Source: Sutterella sp.
Lineage (GTDB): Bacteria; Pseudomonadota; Gammaproteobacteria; Burkholderiales; Burkholderiaceae_F
Reading direction: 5' to 3'
Assembly: GCA_019418605.1 (NCBI GenBank)
Contig: DYBN01000047.1
Span: forward strand, 10,370-74,369
Length of the DNA: 64,000 nucleotides
In this document: piece by piece, positions 42,481 through 57,400 of the stretch
Position numbering within the stretch: the first letter of the stretch is position 1
Layout of the letters: each line of letters begins with the position of its first letter
Made by a program: the position numbers and the translations under genes
Notes under the pieces: generated by a model
What the model saw: the letters and a program-made list of their open reading frames with translations, nothing else
Told to the model about the DNA's origin: nothing
Databases searched by the model: none

Positions 42481-45400
42481 ATGAACAAAATTTTTAAGGT
42501 GTTGTGGAACAGAGCGCGCGCCACGCGCGTCGTGACGGACGAAACGAAGACCTCGTGCGGCAAGGGAAGGCAGGGCGCAACGACGCTTGCCCGCTCTTCG
42601 CTTGGCGTGCTCGCTGCCGCGGCAATCGCCGCCTTTGGAACGCTTGCAGACGTTCTTCCCGCGAGGGCCTCCGAGATCACGCCTGCCGCAGGGTGGAGCC
42701 ATACGTCGGTCAAAAACAACGCCGGCCGCTACGACATCAGCACCGACAAGTTCATCAACGCCAACAAGACCGGCATCAACCACTTCGAGAAGTTCAACCT
42801 TTCGGCCGGCAACATCGCCAACCTTCACTTTGACAACGGCAATATTTCGGCGGATCGGCTCGTTAACTTCGTCAATCAGAAAATCAATGTCGACGGGACG
42901 CTTAACGCCGTGAAAAACGGCAAGGTCGGGGGCGATTTGATCTTTGTGTCTCCCCTTGGCATGGCCGTGGGCACGACGGGCGTCATCAACGCGGGCAGCC
43001 TCACGGCGGTCGCTCCCAAAAAGGGGACCTACGAGGAGTGGGTGAACTACCTCGGGAAGGACATGGAGCTCGAGGGCACGTTCAACGATGCGTTCTGGAC
43101 CAACCTCGAGAGCGGAAACGTTCCTTTAAATCCCGACGCCGTGATCACTGTTGCCGGCAGCATCAACGCGGGCAACCGCATTGCGCTTGCCGCCTCAAAC
43201 GTCTTTATCGAGCAGGGGGCGCAACTCAAGACCGGGATCGACGACTTTGCAAGCCTGGTCAACATCACAGATGAAAGCGGCGCGGTCTCCGTCTCTTCGG
43301 GACTTGCTGAAAGCGAGCTCGGGTTTACGGTTGATGAGAGTTCGGGCGACATCATTCTCTTTGCGCGCGCCGACGAGACGTTTTCAGACGACGCCGATAT
43401 CCCTGATGCGGGCGACGGCACGCCGCTTACCGCCGACATTCACGCTTCGGTTTCGGTGGCCGAAGGCGCCTCCGTTTCAGCCAAAAAGGACGTCGTCATC
43501 AGGGCTGAAGCAGGCAACGCCGAGTACGACACGGTGAACAAGGCGTGGGTCGAGAGCGACGCGCTTGATACCCATGCCGTTGCGGCGGGCGTCGTCATCA
43601 ACGGCGCCGTCACGGCCGGCGGCGACATCGACGCGCAGGCCTATGCGCACAACTGGGTCGACCACAGCTTCGGCTTTAATCTGCAGACGATTGCCGAGCA
43701 GGTTACGGGCGGCTGGATGGGGGCGCTTGCTCAGAGCACGTTTGAGTACGTCGACATGGCGGCCGACGCCGTCCTCAAGGTCGGCTCAAGCGCCGTGCTT
43801 ACGGCCGGGTCGGACATCAGGCTTGACGCCGCCTCAATCCTCAACCTTAAAGTGGGAGACACGACCGCTTGGAAGGGCTACTACAACCCGCTGCCTGACA
43901 GCTCATCGCAATACATTCCCGTGGTCGCGGCGGCCGTGGGGCTTGCTGAAGCCTCAAGCTCTGTGACGGTTGAAGGCACCCTTTTGGCGGGCGAAGACGT
44001 CCGCGTCAGGGCCACGACGGCCTTTGACGCCGATCTCGGCACCATCGCGACGGTCCAGAAGACCGATTCGGCGCAGGCGTCGTTTGTGTACGCCGACTTT
44101 GACTCAAGCTCTGAGGTGACGATTGCCGAAAGCGCCGAGATCGGCGCCGTTGAGGGCAAGACGCAGCTTGCAAACGTCGAGATTTCGGCCGATACGATCA
44201 ACCGCGTGGAAACCTCGGCTGAAACCTACGTCTCCTCTGCGGGCAGCGTGGCGCTTGCGGTCAACGTGACGGAGTTTGATTCGAACTCCGAGGTCAACAT
44301 GCTCAGCGGCATTGACGTCCCGGCCAACAGCATCAGCATTGCCTCGAGCAACACGGCCGAGACGATCGACATCCTCTCAAGGACGACCGTGGGCGACAAC
44401 GGCATCCTGCAGAAGATTCAGAACAAGGTCTCCGATCTCGTCTTTGGGCAAATCGCTGCATTTGCCGGCGAGCACGGCCACAACGTCGACGGGACGGTGA
44501 CGACGGATTCATTCAACGGGGGCGGCGCCATTGCCGTTCTCGTAAACAGCCAGTCGTCCAAAACCTTGATTGACGCCGGGGATGAAGAGCTCAACGCCCT
44601 GAATGAGCTGAGTCTTTCGAGCAACACGACGATCGAAGATCATCACTACGAGGCCACCACAAAGGCGGTGATCGACGAGAGCACCGGCAATACGCAGACC
44701 GACAAGCAGGGTGCGCTTGCCGTTCTCGTTGCGTCGAATTCAAGCGGTAGGGACACGGCGTCCTCTGAGCTTGTGATTGCTGACGAATCGACGCTTTCTG
44801 CGGAAAACGGCAGCGTGTCGCTCTCAAGCACGGTTGACATCACGAAGGATCGAGCCGAATTCCTGGTCAACCAGCTCAATGAGGCGTGGGATATGTTTGC
44901 CGCGTACTTTGAGGACGAGGCTTACGAGGAGGAGCTCGCCGAGTTTGAAGCGCAGAAGAAACAGATGACCACGGCGTTTGAGGCCGTGACAAAGGGCTCC
45001 GATTCGCTTGAAAACTTCAAGCAGTTGATCGACGCCATGGCCGATTTTGCCTCGTTTCTCAGCGCGACCTTTGGCGTTGCAGGCGAGGCCGCGGGCGGCA
45101 TCGCCGAAGGCGCGCTCGAAATAGGCTACAGCATCCTCGACATCGTGAGCCCCGCGCGCTGGACCAACGCCTATGTGTCCGCGGGCGGCGTCACGAGCAA
45201 GGCGCAGGATACGGTGCTCTCCGTTTCGGGCTCCGTTGCCGTCGTGAATCAGACCGCAACGAACGCGGTCACGATCGGCCGGGGAACAAGCATCACGGCG
45301 GGCGGCGACATCAGCATTGCGGCCGACAGCGCGAATGAAAACATCGTGATGGGCGGGTTCCTCGACAACTTCTTCGGGGTGCCGCTTCCGACGCGCGACA

Positions 45401-48400
45401 ATGCCAAGGCGCTCGGCGCCTCTGTGGCCTATCAGGGCCTTTCGACCAACAACTCGCTTGTGGTCAAGGAGGGTGTTGCCCTCACGGCGGGCCTCAAGCC
45501 GACCGACGCTGCCGCTGGCGACATTTCTCTTGTTGCAAGCGACGCGCTTGACGCCGTGGCAATTGCGGGGGCGGCCGGCGCCAACGGGGGCGGTACGTCC
45601 TTCTCGGGCCTTGTGGCCGTCACAAATGCCGAAGGCTCCAACAATTTGCAGGTCGACGACGAGGCGAACTTTCAGGCTCAAAACGATCTCGCGATTCAAG
45701 CGCTTCGCAACGACAGCCTGCAGACGATTGCAGGCTCGCTTGGCGTGACGACGGGTGAAGACGGGGGCGCGGTTGCAGTAGGCGTGGGACTTGCCGTCAA
45801 TCTCGGCGGCGTTGAGAACCTCCTTGAAATCAAGGACAACGACGGGGCGTCGTCCATTTTTGGCGTCGGGCCCGGCACCTTTGCAGCCGGCAACAGCCTC
45901 ACGGTTGCGGCCGAGACGACGGTCAACGCCAACGCCATCGGCGTGGCGGGCCAGGTGGCCTCGTCTTCCGACAAAGAAGCCGACGATCAGCTCGGCGCCC
46001 TCGGCGAGGGCGAAGGCATGTTTGGCGACGGAGCCGACTCGACCGCGTCGATCATCGAGCAGCTGTCCGGGTCGGCCGCAGTTCAAAACAGCGGCTTTAG
46101 CGCAGACATGGACTGGCTCATGGCCGGGTCCAACGATTCGGCGTCGAGCCTTCCCAAAGTGCCGCAGCGTGCAAATCCGCAGGACATTTCCGATCGCTCG
46201 ACGAATGTGGCGGGCGCGGGCAGCATTGCCTGGAATCAGTTTGATCAGACCAACAGCGTTGTGGTCGGCACGAGCTGGCAGACGGGCGACATCCGCTTTG
46301 AAGCAAATCATGTTGCCGTCGAGGCCGTCACCGACAAGTGGGTGGGGGCTTTCTCGGGCGCAGCCGCCATTTCGGCCATGATGGGCAGCAAGACGAGCAC
46401 CAACGGCAAGAACGTGGGCGTGGGCGGTGCCGTTGCGGTCAACGCATCGGATTTCATCAACTCGGTCAAAATCGACGGGCTTGTGACCACGGCCGAGACG
46501 ATGACCGTGCAGTCGCTTGTCAACGGCACGACCGTGGCCGAGGGGCTCGGGCTTGCTGTTGCAGCCGGCCAGTCGCAGACGGCCGTGGGCATCGACGCCG
46601 GCATTTCAGCCAACATTGTCAAGAACACGGTGTCGGCCGACGTCTCGGGGCTCGTTAATGAATCTGACGACGACACTGAGGGCTTTGTGTACGACCAGAC
46701 GGCCTGGTCGGGTGAGACGCAGGTAACGGGCGGCACGGGCTTTGGCGTTGCCGCAGGCGGCTCGTCTTTTTCGGGCGCCTTCGGCGCTTCGATTGCCGTT
46801 GCAAAGATCGACAACAAGATTTCTTCAACCCTGAAAGACTCGACGATCACCGACGCCGACGACGTCTCCGTGCGTGCGCTTGCAAGTCTTACGCAGGTCA
46901 ACACCGCCGTCGGCGCCAACGTGGGCGTCTCTTCCGGCGGCTCGTCGGCTGCGATCACGGGCTCCGTGCTCTATGCGGGCATCAACAACCTTGTGTCGGC
47001 CGAGGCCTCCAACACGAGCATCACGACGCGCGATGGCGGCGCCGTTGAAATTGCCGCCAGAACGGCCGGCACGGGCGACGGGCAGGAAGCCCAAGCCCTG
47101 GCGCAGCGCGCCCAAGGCGTTGAAGGCGTCTTTACGCGCGACGAGCTTCTGGGCCGCGACGCCATCCAAGGCGTCACGCTCTCCAAGGATCAGAACGGCA
47201 GCGAAACCGTTGACGTCAAGGGCGAATTTGTCGACGACGCGAGCATGACGCAGGTCTCGGTTGCCGTGGGCGTTGCCGCTGCGGCGGGCTCCGGAGGCTC
47301 TGACAGCGCAGGCAGCGCGGCTGTCCTTGTGTCCGATCTTGACAACGTGTTTACGGCTTCAAGCAGCAGCCTGACGGTTTCGAGCGCCGCGGGCAAGGGC
47401 GTTGCCTTCAATCAGACGGCGGCAACCGACGTCTCGACCGTCAATGTGGCGGCGGGAGTGGCGGCCTCCACAGGCGGCAACTTCAACCTTGGCGTGGCGG
47501 GCTCGGTGATTGTCTCGGGCATTGAGCAGACGGCCAATTCCACTGCTCAAAACTTGAAGTTGAGCGCTGCAGGCCTTGACGGCGATGCGGTGCAAAGCGC
47601 CGTGACCGCAAGCAATACTGCCAATACCGTGAATGTCGCCGGCAACGCGAGCGTTGCAATCGGCACCGCCGGCGCGGGCGTGGGCGCTGCAGTGGCTGTA
47701 ACGGGAACGGAAAACAACGCCAATGCGCTCGTCACGGGCGCTGATACTCAAATCGACGGACTTGGCAGCGGCGTATTTGCCGTGACGGCTCAGAATGCGG
47801 CCGAGACCTGGGCTGCGGCCGTCAATGCGGCGGTCTCTGCAAACGCAGCAATCGGCGGCTCCTTTGTGCTCAATCGCCTTGCCAACAATGCATCGGCGCA
47901 TATTGCCGACTCGTCGCTTACGGGGCTGGAGCAGCTTCTGGTTTCCGCCACGGATGATTCGGCTGCCTGGACGCTCTCTGGCGGCGCGTCCGTTGCCCTG
48001 CAGCCCGGTGCTGCGGCCTCGGGCGGAATTGCTGTTGCTTCAAGCAGCGGAACGACTTCCGCTTTGGTTGAGAACACAAGCATCAACGCCGGCACTTCCG
48101 AGACGGACGTGACGATTGAAGCCGAGGCCAACGACAAAATCATGACGATGACGCTCGGCGCGGCTGTCGGAGCAAGCCCCGGCGTAGCCGTCACCGCGGC
48201 GACGGCGAAAAACGACATCAACCGAACGGTCTCAGCGTTGCTCGATACCTTCAAAGGAGGCAGCGACGATTTCGGCAACCTCACCGTCAAGGCCGACAGC
48301 AACGCCTCCGTCGGCAACCTCGGCATCATGGCCGCTGCGAGCGAAACAGCAGGCGTGGGCATAGGCATTGCGCTCAATTCGATCGACATCGACGTAGCCG

Positions 48401-51400
48401 CGCAGGTTGTTGATACGCAGATTGCCGCCGACACCATTCACGTCGCATCGAAGTCGGCCAACGACATCGACACCATTGCGGTGGGCGGCGCTGCCGCCGG
48501 CGTGGCAGGCGTGAACGGCTCCGTGGCCGTCAACAACATCAGCGGCGACGTGACGGCAGCCGTCCTGACGGAAAGTGACAGAAATTCGACGAAACTCACC
48601 TACTTCGGTGCAATGGCCGTCAATGCTCAGTCCGATGATGCCGTCGGCACATATGCCGGTCAGGTTGCGGCTGGCGGCACCGCCGCCGTGGGGTTGAGCG
48701 TCGGCGTGACGAATCATGACGTCAATACCACGGCCAAAGTCGATGGGGGATCGGTGGAGATCCGTTCTGAGAAGAAAAACAACCAGATCTCAGATTCGAC
48801 CATCGCGATCCAGGGCGGCGTTGCTGACGAATACATCAACAGCGATGTTGCGCCGTCAGAGAGCATCTCGACCGCCGATTCGCTTGAGGACGATCGCTCC
48901 GACAAGACCGTTGGCGGCTTTGCGCTTTACGCCACCAGCACGACGACTTACAAGACGCTTGTCATCAACGGCGGAGGCGCAGGCACGGCTGAGGTTGCCG
49001 GTTCTGCGAGCGCCGTTTCGCACGGCGGCACGACGACGGCACTGTGGAACAACGGCTACTTTGAAGACGCGCTTGACAAATCGATGGAAATCTTTGCCGG
49101 GGATTACGCCAATTTCTTCACCTCACTCAATACGGCGGGCGGTGCGGCGACTGCGGCTGCCAACGTCGGCGTTTCGCTAGTCGATACATCGCATGCCACC
49201 AAGGCCTGGGTGACGGCAATGCGCAACGGCAACCCGTCGGGCCGCAGTGTTGACATCTACGGTGGAGATATCCGGATCGCCTCGGAAGCCAAGGAGGGCG
49301 TCTCTGCCCTTACGATCACTGCTTCGGGGTCCGGCGTCGTTGCAGCCGGTGCGGCGGCAGCCGTCACCAATCTCGGCTCCAGCGTGGAGACCATCGTAGA
49401 GGCAACGGACATGCATATTGATGCTGATACCACGTATGAGCAGGATGCGCACTATCTTGGCCGGATATCGAATTTGGGCGTGACTGCCGCTGGCAGCGGA
49501 GCTGCGGCGGGCGCCGTCAACGTTGCGCTTAACACCACTTCGAACCGCGTTGCTACCATTCTTAGAAAAATGGATGGAGGCGGTCCGAATGACGAGCTCG
49601 ACTTTACCGTTGAGGACGGCATTTCGATCACGGCAAGCCGCGACACGGACATCAAGCAGTACAGCGCGTCGGTTGCGGGCGCACAGTTTGGCGGCGCCTC
49701 AGCCTTCGTTGCCGTCAACGAGATCGGCGGCGAGACCGAAACCTCCGTCGACACGGCCCGCTTCCAAGAGAACAACGGCACTGAAGAAGTCACGATCTCG
49801 GCCGTCAACAACGACCGGCTCGATATCCTCAACATAGGAGCCGCCGGGGCTGAATACGTCGGAGCCGGCGTCGGCGTCGTCGTGAACAAGATTCACGATG
49901 CCGCAAACGTCAACATCACCGACACGCTCCTCTATGCTGATCAGACCACCATCCTTGCCGAGCAAAACCGCACGCTCAACGGCACGATGGTCACGGTGGG
50001 CGGCGCGCTCATTGCAGGCCTTGGCGTCAATGTCGTGGCAACGGAAATCGGCGAGTCGACTGACAACTACAGCTCGATTTTGGGCGAGGCCTTTGCGGGC
50101 GCCGAAGAAGATGATCCGACCAAGAAGATCAACGAGTACCAGGAAGAGTACGGGGGCTACACGCCCAATGACATTTACAAGCTTGCCAACGAAACGGCCG
50201 GCGGCAATAACAATCCGCTTGTTTCAGAAACGATTCCCGAGGGCAGCGGCCCGGCGGCGCTCACGGGACTCACGGGCACCCATGTTGAGCTCGCGGGCGT
50301 CACGATCGACGCAGGCTACACGCCTGACGCAGTCAAGTACCCTCTGGAGCAGCCCGAGAGCGTCACGATCATTGCGCGCGAAGATGCAGCCGAAGGCTCG
50401 GGCGTTGATCTGACGCTGGGCTCAGGCACTGCCGGCGCCGTTTCGCTTGCCGCGTCGGTTGCAACTCTCAAGCGCCACAACGATGTCGGCGTCACGCTCG
50501 GCGTCACGGAGTCGGGCGCGGGCAATTCGATTCGCGGCAAGAACGTCAATATTGGCGCCTCGCTCAATTCCGACGATTCAATTCTTCTCTGGCAGGCGGC
50601 TGTCGGCCTTCTCAACGGCACCGCGGCCTATGCCGAATCGACGGCCGACGGCGGCGTCAAGGTTGCCGTCAGCGGAACAACCATTAAGGCCGAGCAGACG
50701 GATACAGACAAAATCGGCTACACGCAAGCTGTGGTTGAGGACAACCGCACAACCGAGATCGACGTCAACGGCATCACGGCCGCCGCCGTTGCCGCCGGCG
50801 CCATGATCGGCAAGATTTCCGACTCGACGAACGCGCAGATGAGCTTTGAGAACTCGAGCTTTTTGGGCAACGCATCGCTTCTTGTCGACCGCGCGCCTTC
50901 GCTTGTCGTTCATGCGCTTGCGGGCTACGGCGGCGCGGTGACGGGCGTTGGGGCCTCCGCTTCCATCGCGGACTCGGGCAGCGCCGAGATTTCGCTTGAA
51001 AATGTCACGGCCGAAGACTCCGTGTGGAAGACGATCGGCGGCGCCGAGATGGAAACGAGCACCTTCGAGGCTGATGTGCGTCTGCATCCGGAGATCGCCG
51101 TTTCCGCCGAGGGCAAGGGCGGCGCGGCAGTGGCCGTCGGCGTTGTCGAAGCGACGGCTTCTGCGAGCGGACACGCCTCGATTGACGTTGCCAACGGCAG
51201 CTTCACGACGCGATACGTCAACTTCGGCGCATCAGCGGGCCGCAACACGGACAGTGCGGCCGACGCCCTTCGGATGTCGGCCGATATTGAAAGCTACGGC
51301 GGCGCGGCTGTCGGCGTGCGCGTCAATACGGCCAAAGTGGTCAACGACGCTTCCTCCAAGATCACGATGAGGGGAGCGGGATTCTCGTCGACCTCGGACG

Positions 51401-54400
51401 TGACGGTGGATTCGGAAGCCTATGCCGACTACAGCCTCACGGCCGATGCCGCTTCGGGCGGCGTGATCACAAGCGACAACAGCCTGGTGACGCTCAAGCA
51501 CTCGGCTGACGCCGAGGCTGTGCTTGAAGCTGGCACCGAGGCCGTGCAGACGAAGTCGCTTGACGTCATTGCCCAGAGCGCGGAAAACGCCGTTGTAAAG
51601 GCCGCAAGCGCAGGCGGCTCGGTCATCACGGTCAACGCCAAAGCCGTCGACATTGAGCACACGGACGAGTCAAACGCAAAGGTAAGCGTTGCAGGCGCCT
51701 GGCAGTCCGCAGGCGACATGAGTTTTGCTTCGGCAACAAACCGCGTGGTGTCCATCAAGGGCGACAACACGATCGGTACGGTCGCGGGCGGCGGCGGCGC
51801 GGGCATTACCAACACGACGTCGGGCGAGACGAGCGTCACGGTGGCCGACAATGCCTCGCTCACGGCGGGGGGCTTGCTTGATCTCACGGCCGACACGAAG
51901 TGGACGGTCCGCTCGGCCGACGAGGGCGAAGATGCCTTTGCGCTGGAATCCGGCGTTTACGGCGCCGTTGCCGGCAACGACATCTCGATTAAAAATACGC
52001 AGACCACGACCACAAAGGTTGCGGTGGGCGGCAATGCCAAGCTTGAGAGCGCCGGCGCCATGACGCTCTCGGCAAAGACGACGGCGCAGACGGCGCTGCG
52101 CGTGCAGTCGCTCGTTGCCGGCGCCGTTACCGGCGTGGGAGCGAGTGCAGCGCACACGATCAACACGACGAATGCGGTGTCGGTGGGCGATGGCACGTCG
52201 CTTAAGACCTCGCTTTCTTCCGGAGATCTCACGCTTTCAGCCTCAAGCGACGAGACGCACGCGCTCTCGGCAATCGGCAATGTGCAGGGCGCGGCCGCAG
52301 GCGGGTCGACGGCCACGCTTACGCTTGATTATTCCCGCACGAATACCGTCGACGTCGGCTCGAACGCGTCGCTTTGGTCGGCGCGCGACGTCAATCTCTA
52401 CGCGGGACGAGGAACAGGGGGCGAAGATGCAAAGCTCGACCTCCTTACCTACACGCACGCCTACAGCCACTCCTTTATCGCTCCGGTTACCTCGGAAATT
52501 ACCGACAACTACACGTACGTCAACACGGTGGGCGTCGGCAAGGGAGCAAGCGTCATTTCAACGGCCGACATCAATGCGGCCGCCCATTTGGGAGACCTTT
52601 CCACGCGCAGCGAGGCGCGCTACTACAACTGGACGAGCAAGAAGGATTCGGGGTCGGTGGAGATCGCGACGACGGAATTCGGAACGGTTGCCGGCAGCGC
52701 TCAGCAAACCAACGCGGTGACGGTTGACGGCACGCTTTTGGCGGGCGTCAACACGAAGGCCGACATCACGATTGAGGGCATCGTCTACAGCGCAGAGGGC
52801 GTCAAGGACGAAGACGGAAACTCCTACGTCCTCAAGCCAACCAATCCCAATGCCTCGACCGAACCCACGATCACCGTGTCGGCGGGCGATGAAGCGTCCC
52901 GGGAAGAAATCGCCTCGAAGATCTCTCAAGGGGTTGACGAGAGCGGCAACAGCTACTGGGACCGCTATCTTGAGCTTGAGCGGCTCATCGCCGAGTATGG
53001 CTCGCTCGAAGAGAAAGACGGCTCGGTTCTTGCCGTCTACAAGGCCGAGCATCAGGCGCTCATCGACATCATGATCCGCAAGGGGCTTGCTGAGTACGAC
53101 GACAGCGACAACCTTGTCGTCGCGCAGAGCACGCAGCGCCCTTACGTGATGGTCGACGGCGTGGCCATCTCGGGCGGCAACATTGCGTTTACGACCGACT
53201 CGGTGACAGGGTCGGGCTCTGTTACCGCACAGGCCGCCGAAGGCATCACGATCACCAACAATTCGAACCTTGCGCTCAAAGTGGGCGACGTTGAGATTTT
53301 GCAAAAGGGCGGCAGCGCCACGCTCAACGGCGTGGTGCTCATGCCCGGTCAGGCAAACGAGGGCTTTGACGTTGCAAACCTCTCGACGGCCGAGGCCGCT
53401 GCGAGTCCGACGATCAACATTTCGTCGAATTTTGAGGGCAGCGTCGAGTATCTCAACACGACGACGAATCAGAGCACGTCCGTTGTTCCTGACACGAGCG
53501 TCATTCTCACCGGCCGCATCGTGAATGTGGCGGGCGACGTCAACGTCTCGTCGAGTTCGGACCTCTTCCAGCTCTCGGGTTCGACCGTATCGGCTGCCGG
53601 CAGCGCCTCGCTCACTGCCGCAGGCAACGTCATGCAGTTCTACACGACCGGCATTCACAATATCGGCGGCGACGTCGAAAGCCAGTGGGCCGGTGAGAAG
53701 GAAACGATCGACAACGCCATCAAAGACGGAACGGTCGAGTCGACCTACACGTGGGAGGAAGCGCCCGAGAAGACTGCCGGCGGCATCATCGCCGGGGGCG
53801 ACGTCATCATTTCCGGGCAGATGGTCAACATCAACGGCACGGTTCAGAGCGGCTACTCCTCCTATGAACTTGATCTTGACGCGCAGCAGCTGCAGTCGGC
53901 CATCGACACCATCGTCAGCAATTGGAAGGCAAACGGCTCGAAGACCTACATCAATGTCAAGAGTCCGGAATTTCAGCTCACCGCAGGCGGGGAAAAGGCC
54001 AACGGCGACGGCACCTACAGCTATCAGGTTGCCTCGTGGTACGACCCTGTCTCAGGCCGCATCGTGGTCGACGACATCGTTCCCGAGGGCGGACACATCT
54101 ACATTTCGGGCGCCATTGCAAGCACGGGCAGCGGCAACATCGTCGCCGCGCAGGGGCACGCCGACATCAGCATTGATGCAGGCACCTACGACGTGCTCAC
54201 CGGCGTCGTCGATACGGGCAATGTCGACGGGCTCATCCGCATCACGGATACAAACTTTGCCGACGCCAACTACTCGGCCAAGGTGACGGAGTGGACGAGC
54301 GCGGGCGGCAAGTCCTGGATGCTCGATCAAAGCGGCAACAAGGTCGGCGCTGAAACGGCGGTGAACATCGCCAACGGCTACAACCCCGAGTCCGGGCTTC

Positions 54401-57400
54401 TCTATTCATGGACCTGGGGCTATCAGACGGGAACCACGACGCTGGCCACCACCAATCAGGGCTTTACGTGGTGGGGCGCCTACGACTGGGATCGCCCCAC
54501 GGGCGAACCCGACCAGAGCATAAAGACCGAGCCGCTTGATCTCGAAAACGAGCCGATGCTCTCGGGCGCCACGATCAGCACCGACACCGCAAGGCCTTCG
54601 GGCACGGGCGACTTTGAAGCCGTTGCCGAGGTGATCAAGACCGATGAGGTCGAAGGCCAGTGGAACTGGACCTACTGGACCGAGTACAACGACGCGCTTC
54701 ACTGGGGCGGGACCAACTACGCCGAAGGCACGAAGACCGACTCGGCCAAGAACATCGTTGTCTTTACCGTGAAGGCCGACAAGAATATCGGCACGAAGTT
54801 CATCGAAGGCTCCAACACAATCAACATTCGCACGGAGGGCTCGCTTCTTTTGGGCGGCAACGTCACGGCCGAAAACGGCACGGTGGGATTGAGCGCCGGC
54901 AAGGACATTCTCAACGAGTCCTTCAATGCGGCGGTCACGGGCGCCTCCAACCTGACGATGACGGCAGGAGGCTCCATCGGTTCCTCGACGAGCGCCATCA
55001 ACCTCAGAGGAGGAACGGGCACGCTCAATGCCGCGGTAACAGCCGGCAAGGACGTCTATCTTGACGGCACGGCCCTCACATCTCAAACGGTGGCGGGCAG
55101 CTTCAAGGCAGGCGGCACGCTTGAGCTCTCGGCGATGAACGACATCAATGCGTCGTTTGAAGGCACAAACATCGCGCTTTCGAGCACGCTTGGCGCAATC
55201 ACTGCCGACGTCAATCAGCTTGCCGCAGCCGACAGCACGCAGCGCTTTGACGCGCAAGCCTACAAGAGCATCACCGTCACGGCGGACAAGGGAGACCTGG
55301 GGCTCGGACAGGTAAAGTCTCACACGGGCGACGTGGCGATTACCGTTGCCAACGGCAGCGTCTTTGATGCGCTTGACCGCGCCTCGGAGGAGGCCATGAC
55401 GGCCGATGAGCGCATTTCGCTCTGGAAGCAGCTGGGCATCATTGGAGAGAACGGCGAGAGCACGGGCCAAGAGCTTTGGGAAGCCGATCTTGCCAAGGCT
55501 GAAAGCGCTCTTCGCAACGACTACGACCGCTATAAGGACTACAAGAACATTGATCCTGAAATCTTGACCGATGAGCAAGAGGCGGACTTTGCCAAGCTTA
55601 CGGAGCGCTTTGGGAGCTATGAGTCGGTCGAAAAGGCCGTGGACGCGGAAAAGGCAAACGCCGAAACCGACCTGGGTTCCATCTATGCGGCACAAGACAG
55701 TTACGGCTGGACGCAGGATCAGCTGATGTACGCGATTGCCGAGGCCATCGCCAACCCCGACGCGGGCTATACGCCGGTTGCGGGCGAAGCCAATGTCTCG
55801 GGCCAAAACGTTGTCATCAATACGGCTGCGGGCAGCATGGGCATCAACGCCGAAGCCGTCACGGGTGAAATCGACATCGACATGCTGAAGCTTCTTGCAC
55901 AGGCCGATGTCGATGACGTGACCTGGCACGCCGACGGCACCGTGACCGTGCAGCTTAAAAAACCGGTGACGGTTGAAGCCTCTCAAAAGGTTTCGCTTGA
56001 CGCCCGCGACGACATCTTCGTGCAGTCCACCGACGACACCTCTCTTGGCGTCGCGCACGCCGTGGCGCAAAACGGGGCGTTAAGGCTCACGAGCGCCCAG
56101 GGCATCTACGGCGTCTACGACGAGGCCTACAAGACAAGCGGCTATATGTCCGGCGCCACCGTGACGCTGCGCGGCGGCGAGGGCGGCCTTGGCACGAGCG
56201 AGGCGGCCATTTCGCTGCATCATGCCGACGACGGGTGGACTGCGCTTTCAAGCGTGGGCGACATCTACGTTGACGCGGACGGCGAGAGCCTCACCCTGTA
56301 TGCCGTCTCGGGCGGCGGCAGCGTGACGATCAATGCCGCCAACGTCTATTCCTACAGCGGCGAGAGCGTTGACTTTGGCGACGACCAGATCGACTTCTCG
56401 ACTCTGGGCTACATTGCAGCCGGTGATGAAGGCGCGCTCAATTTCAATGTGACGGGCGACTTTGGCGAGGCCGACAACGCGCTTCGCGTGGCTTCAAACG
56501 CATCGCTTGTCTTTAATGGGACGCAGGGCAATGTGTGGCTCTCGACCGTCGGAGACCAGGGCACGCTGACCTTGACGGGCATCAACGCCTCAGGCGTTGT
56601 TGACGTTGAAACCGCAGCCGGCATCAATGCCGCCGGAATTTCCGCCGGAAGCCTCGCGCTGCACGCCGAGGGCGACATCCTTGTTTCTGCCGACGCCTCC
56701 GGAACAAACGGCGCGGCCTTCACGACGAACGAAGGAAGCTTTACGGCCAATTCCGGCGTCAAGCTCGAATCGGCGCAGGGCGACCTGACCATCAGCGCGC
56801 AGGCTGCCGCGGCAACGCTCTCCGGGGCAACCTTAAGCGCCGGCCAGAAGCTTTCGGTTTCCGCCGCTTCCATTGCAGCCGATAACGCCATTTTCTCTTC
56901 CGACGGCAATCTTGAGATGACTGCTGCAGACATCTCGGCTCAAGGCATGCAGGCCGAGACTGTCGGGGGCGACGCGCTCATTGCCGCCCAAGCTGGCGCC
57001 ATTGACCTTGCCAATGCCTTCATTTCGGCGCAAGGCAAGACGACGCTTGCAGCCGCAAGCGGAGCAACGCTCACTGGCGCGGCGCTTACCGGCTCCGTTG
57101 TTGAGCTTTCTACGGAAGTCGGCGACGTTTCCGCCCAAGGGGCGACTCTGACCGCCACCGACGGTGCAGTCACGGTTTCTGCAGCGGCCAATGCCGATCT
57201 TGCCGGCGCGACGGTAAATGCTGCGAGCGTTGACATTGCGGCCGGTGAAGGTTTGACAGGCGATGGCGCCCAGATCACGGCGACGAGCGGCAATCTTTCG
57301 CTCGATTCCGAGGCGGCGTCTCTGAGCCTGATCGGCTCGAAACTTGCCGCAGCCACGGGCGACGTTGCGCTGACAGCCGCGCAGGAGATTGCATTTGCCG

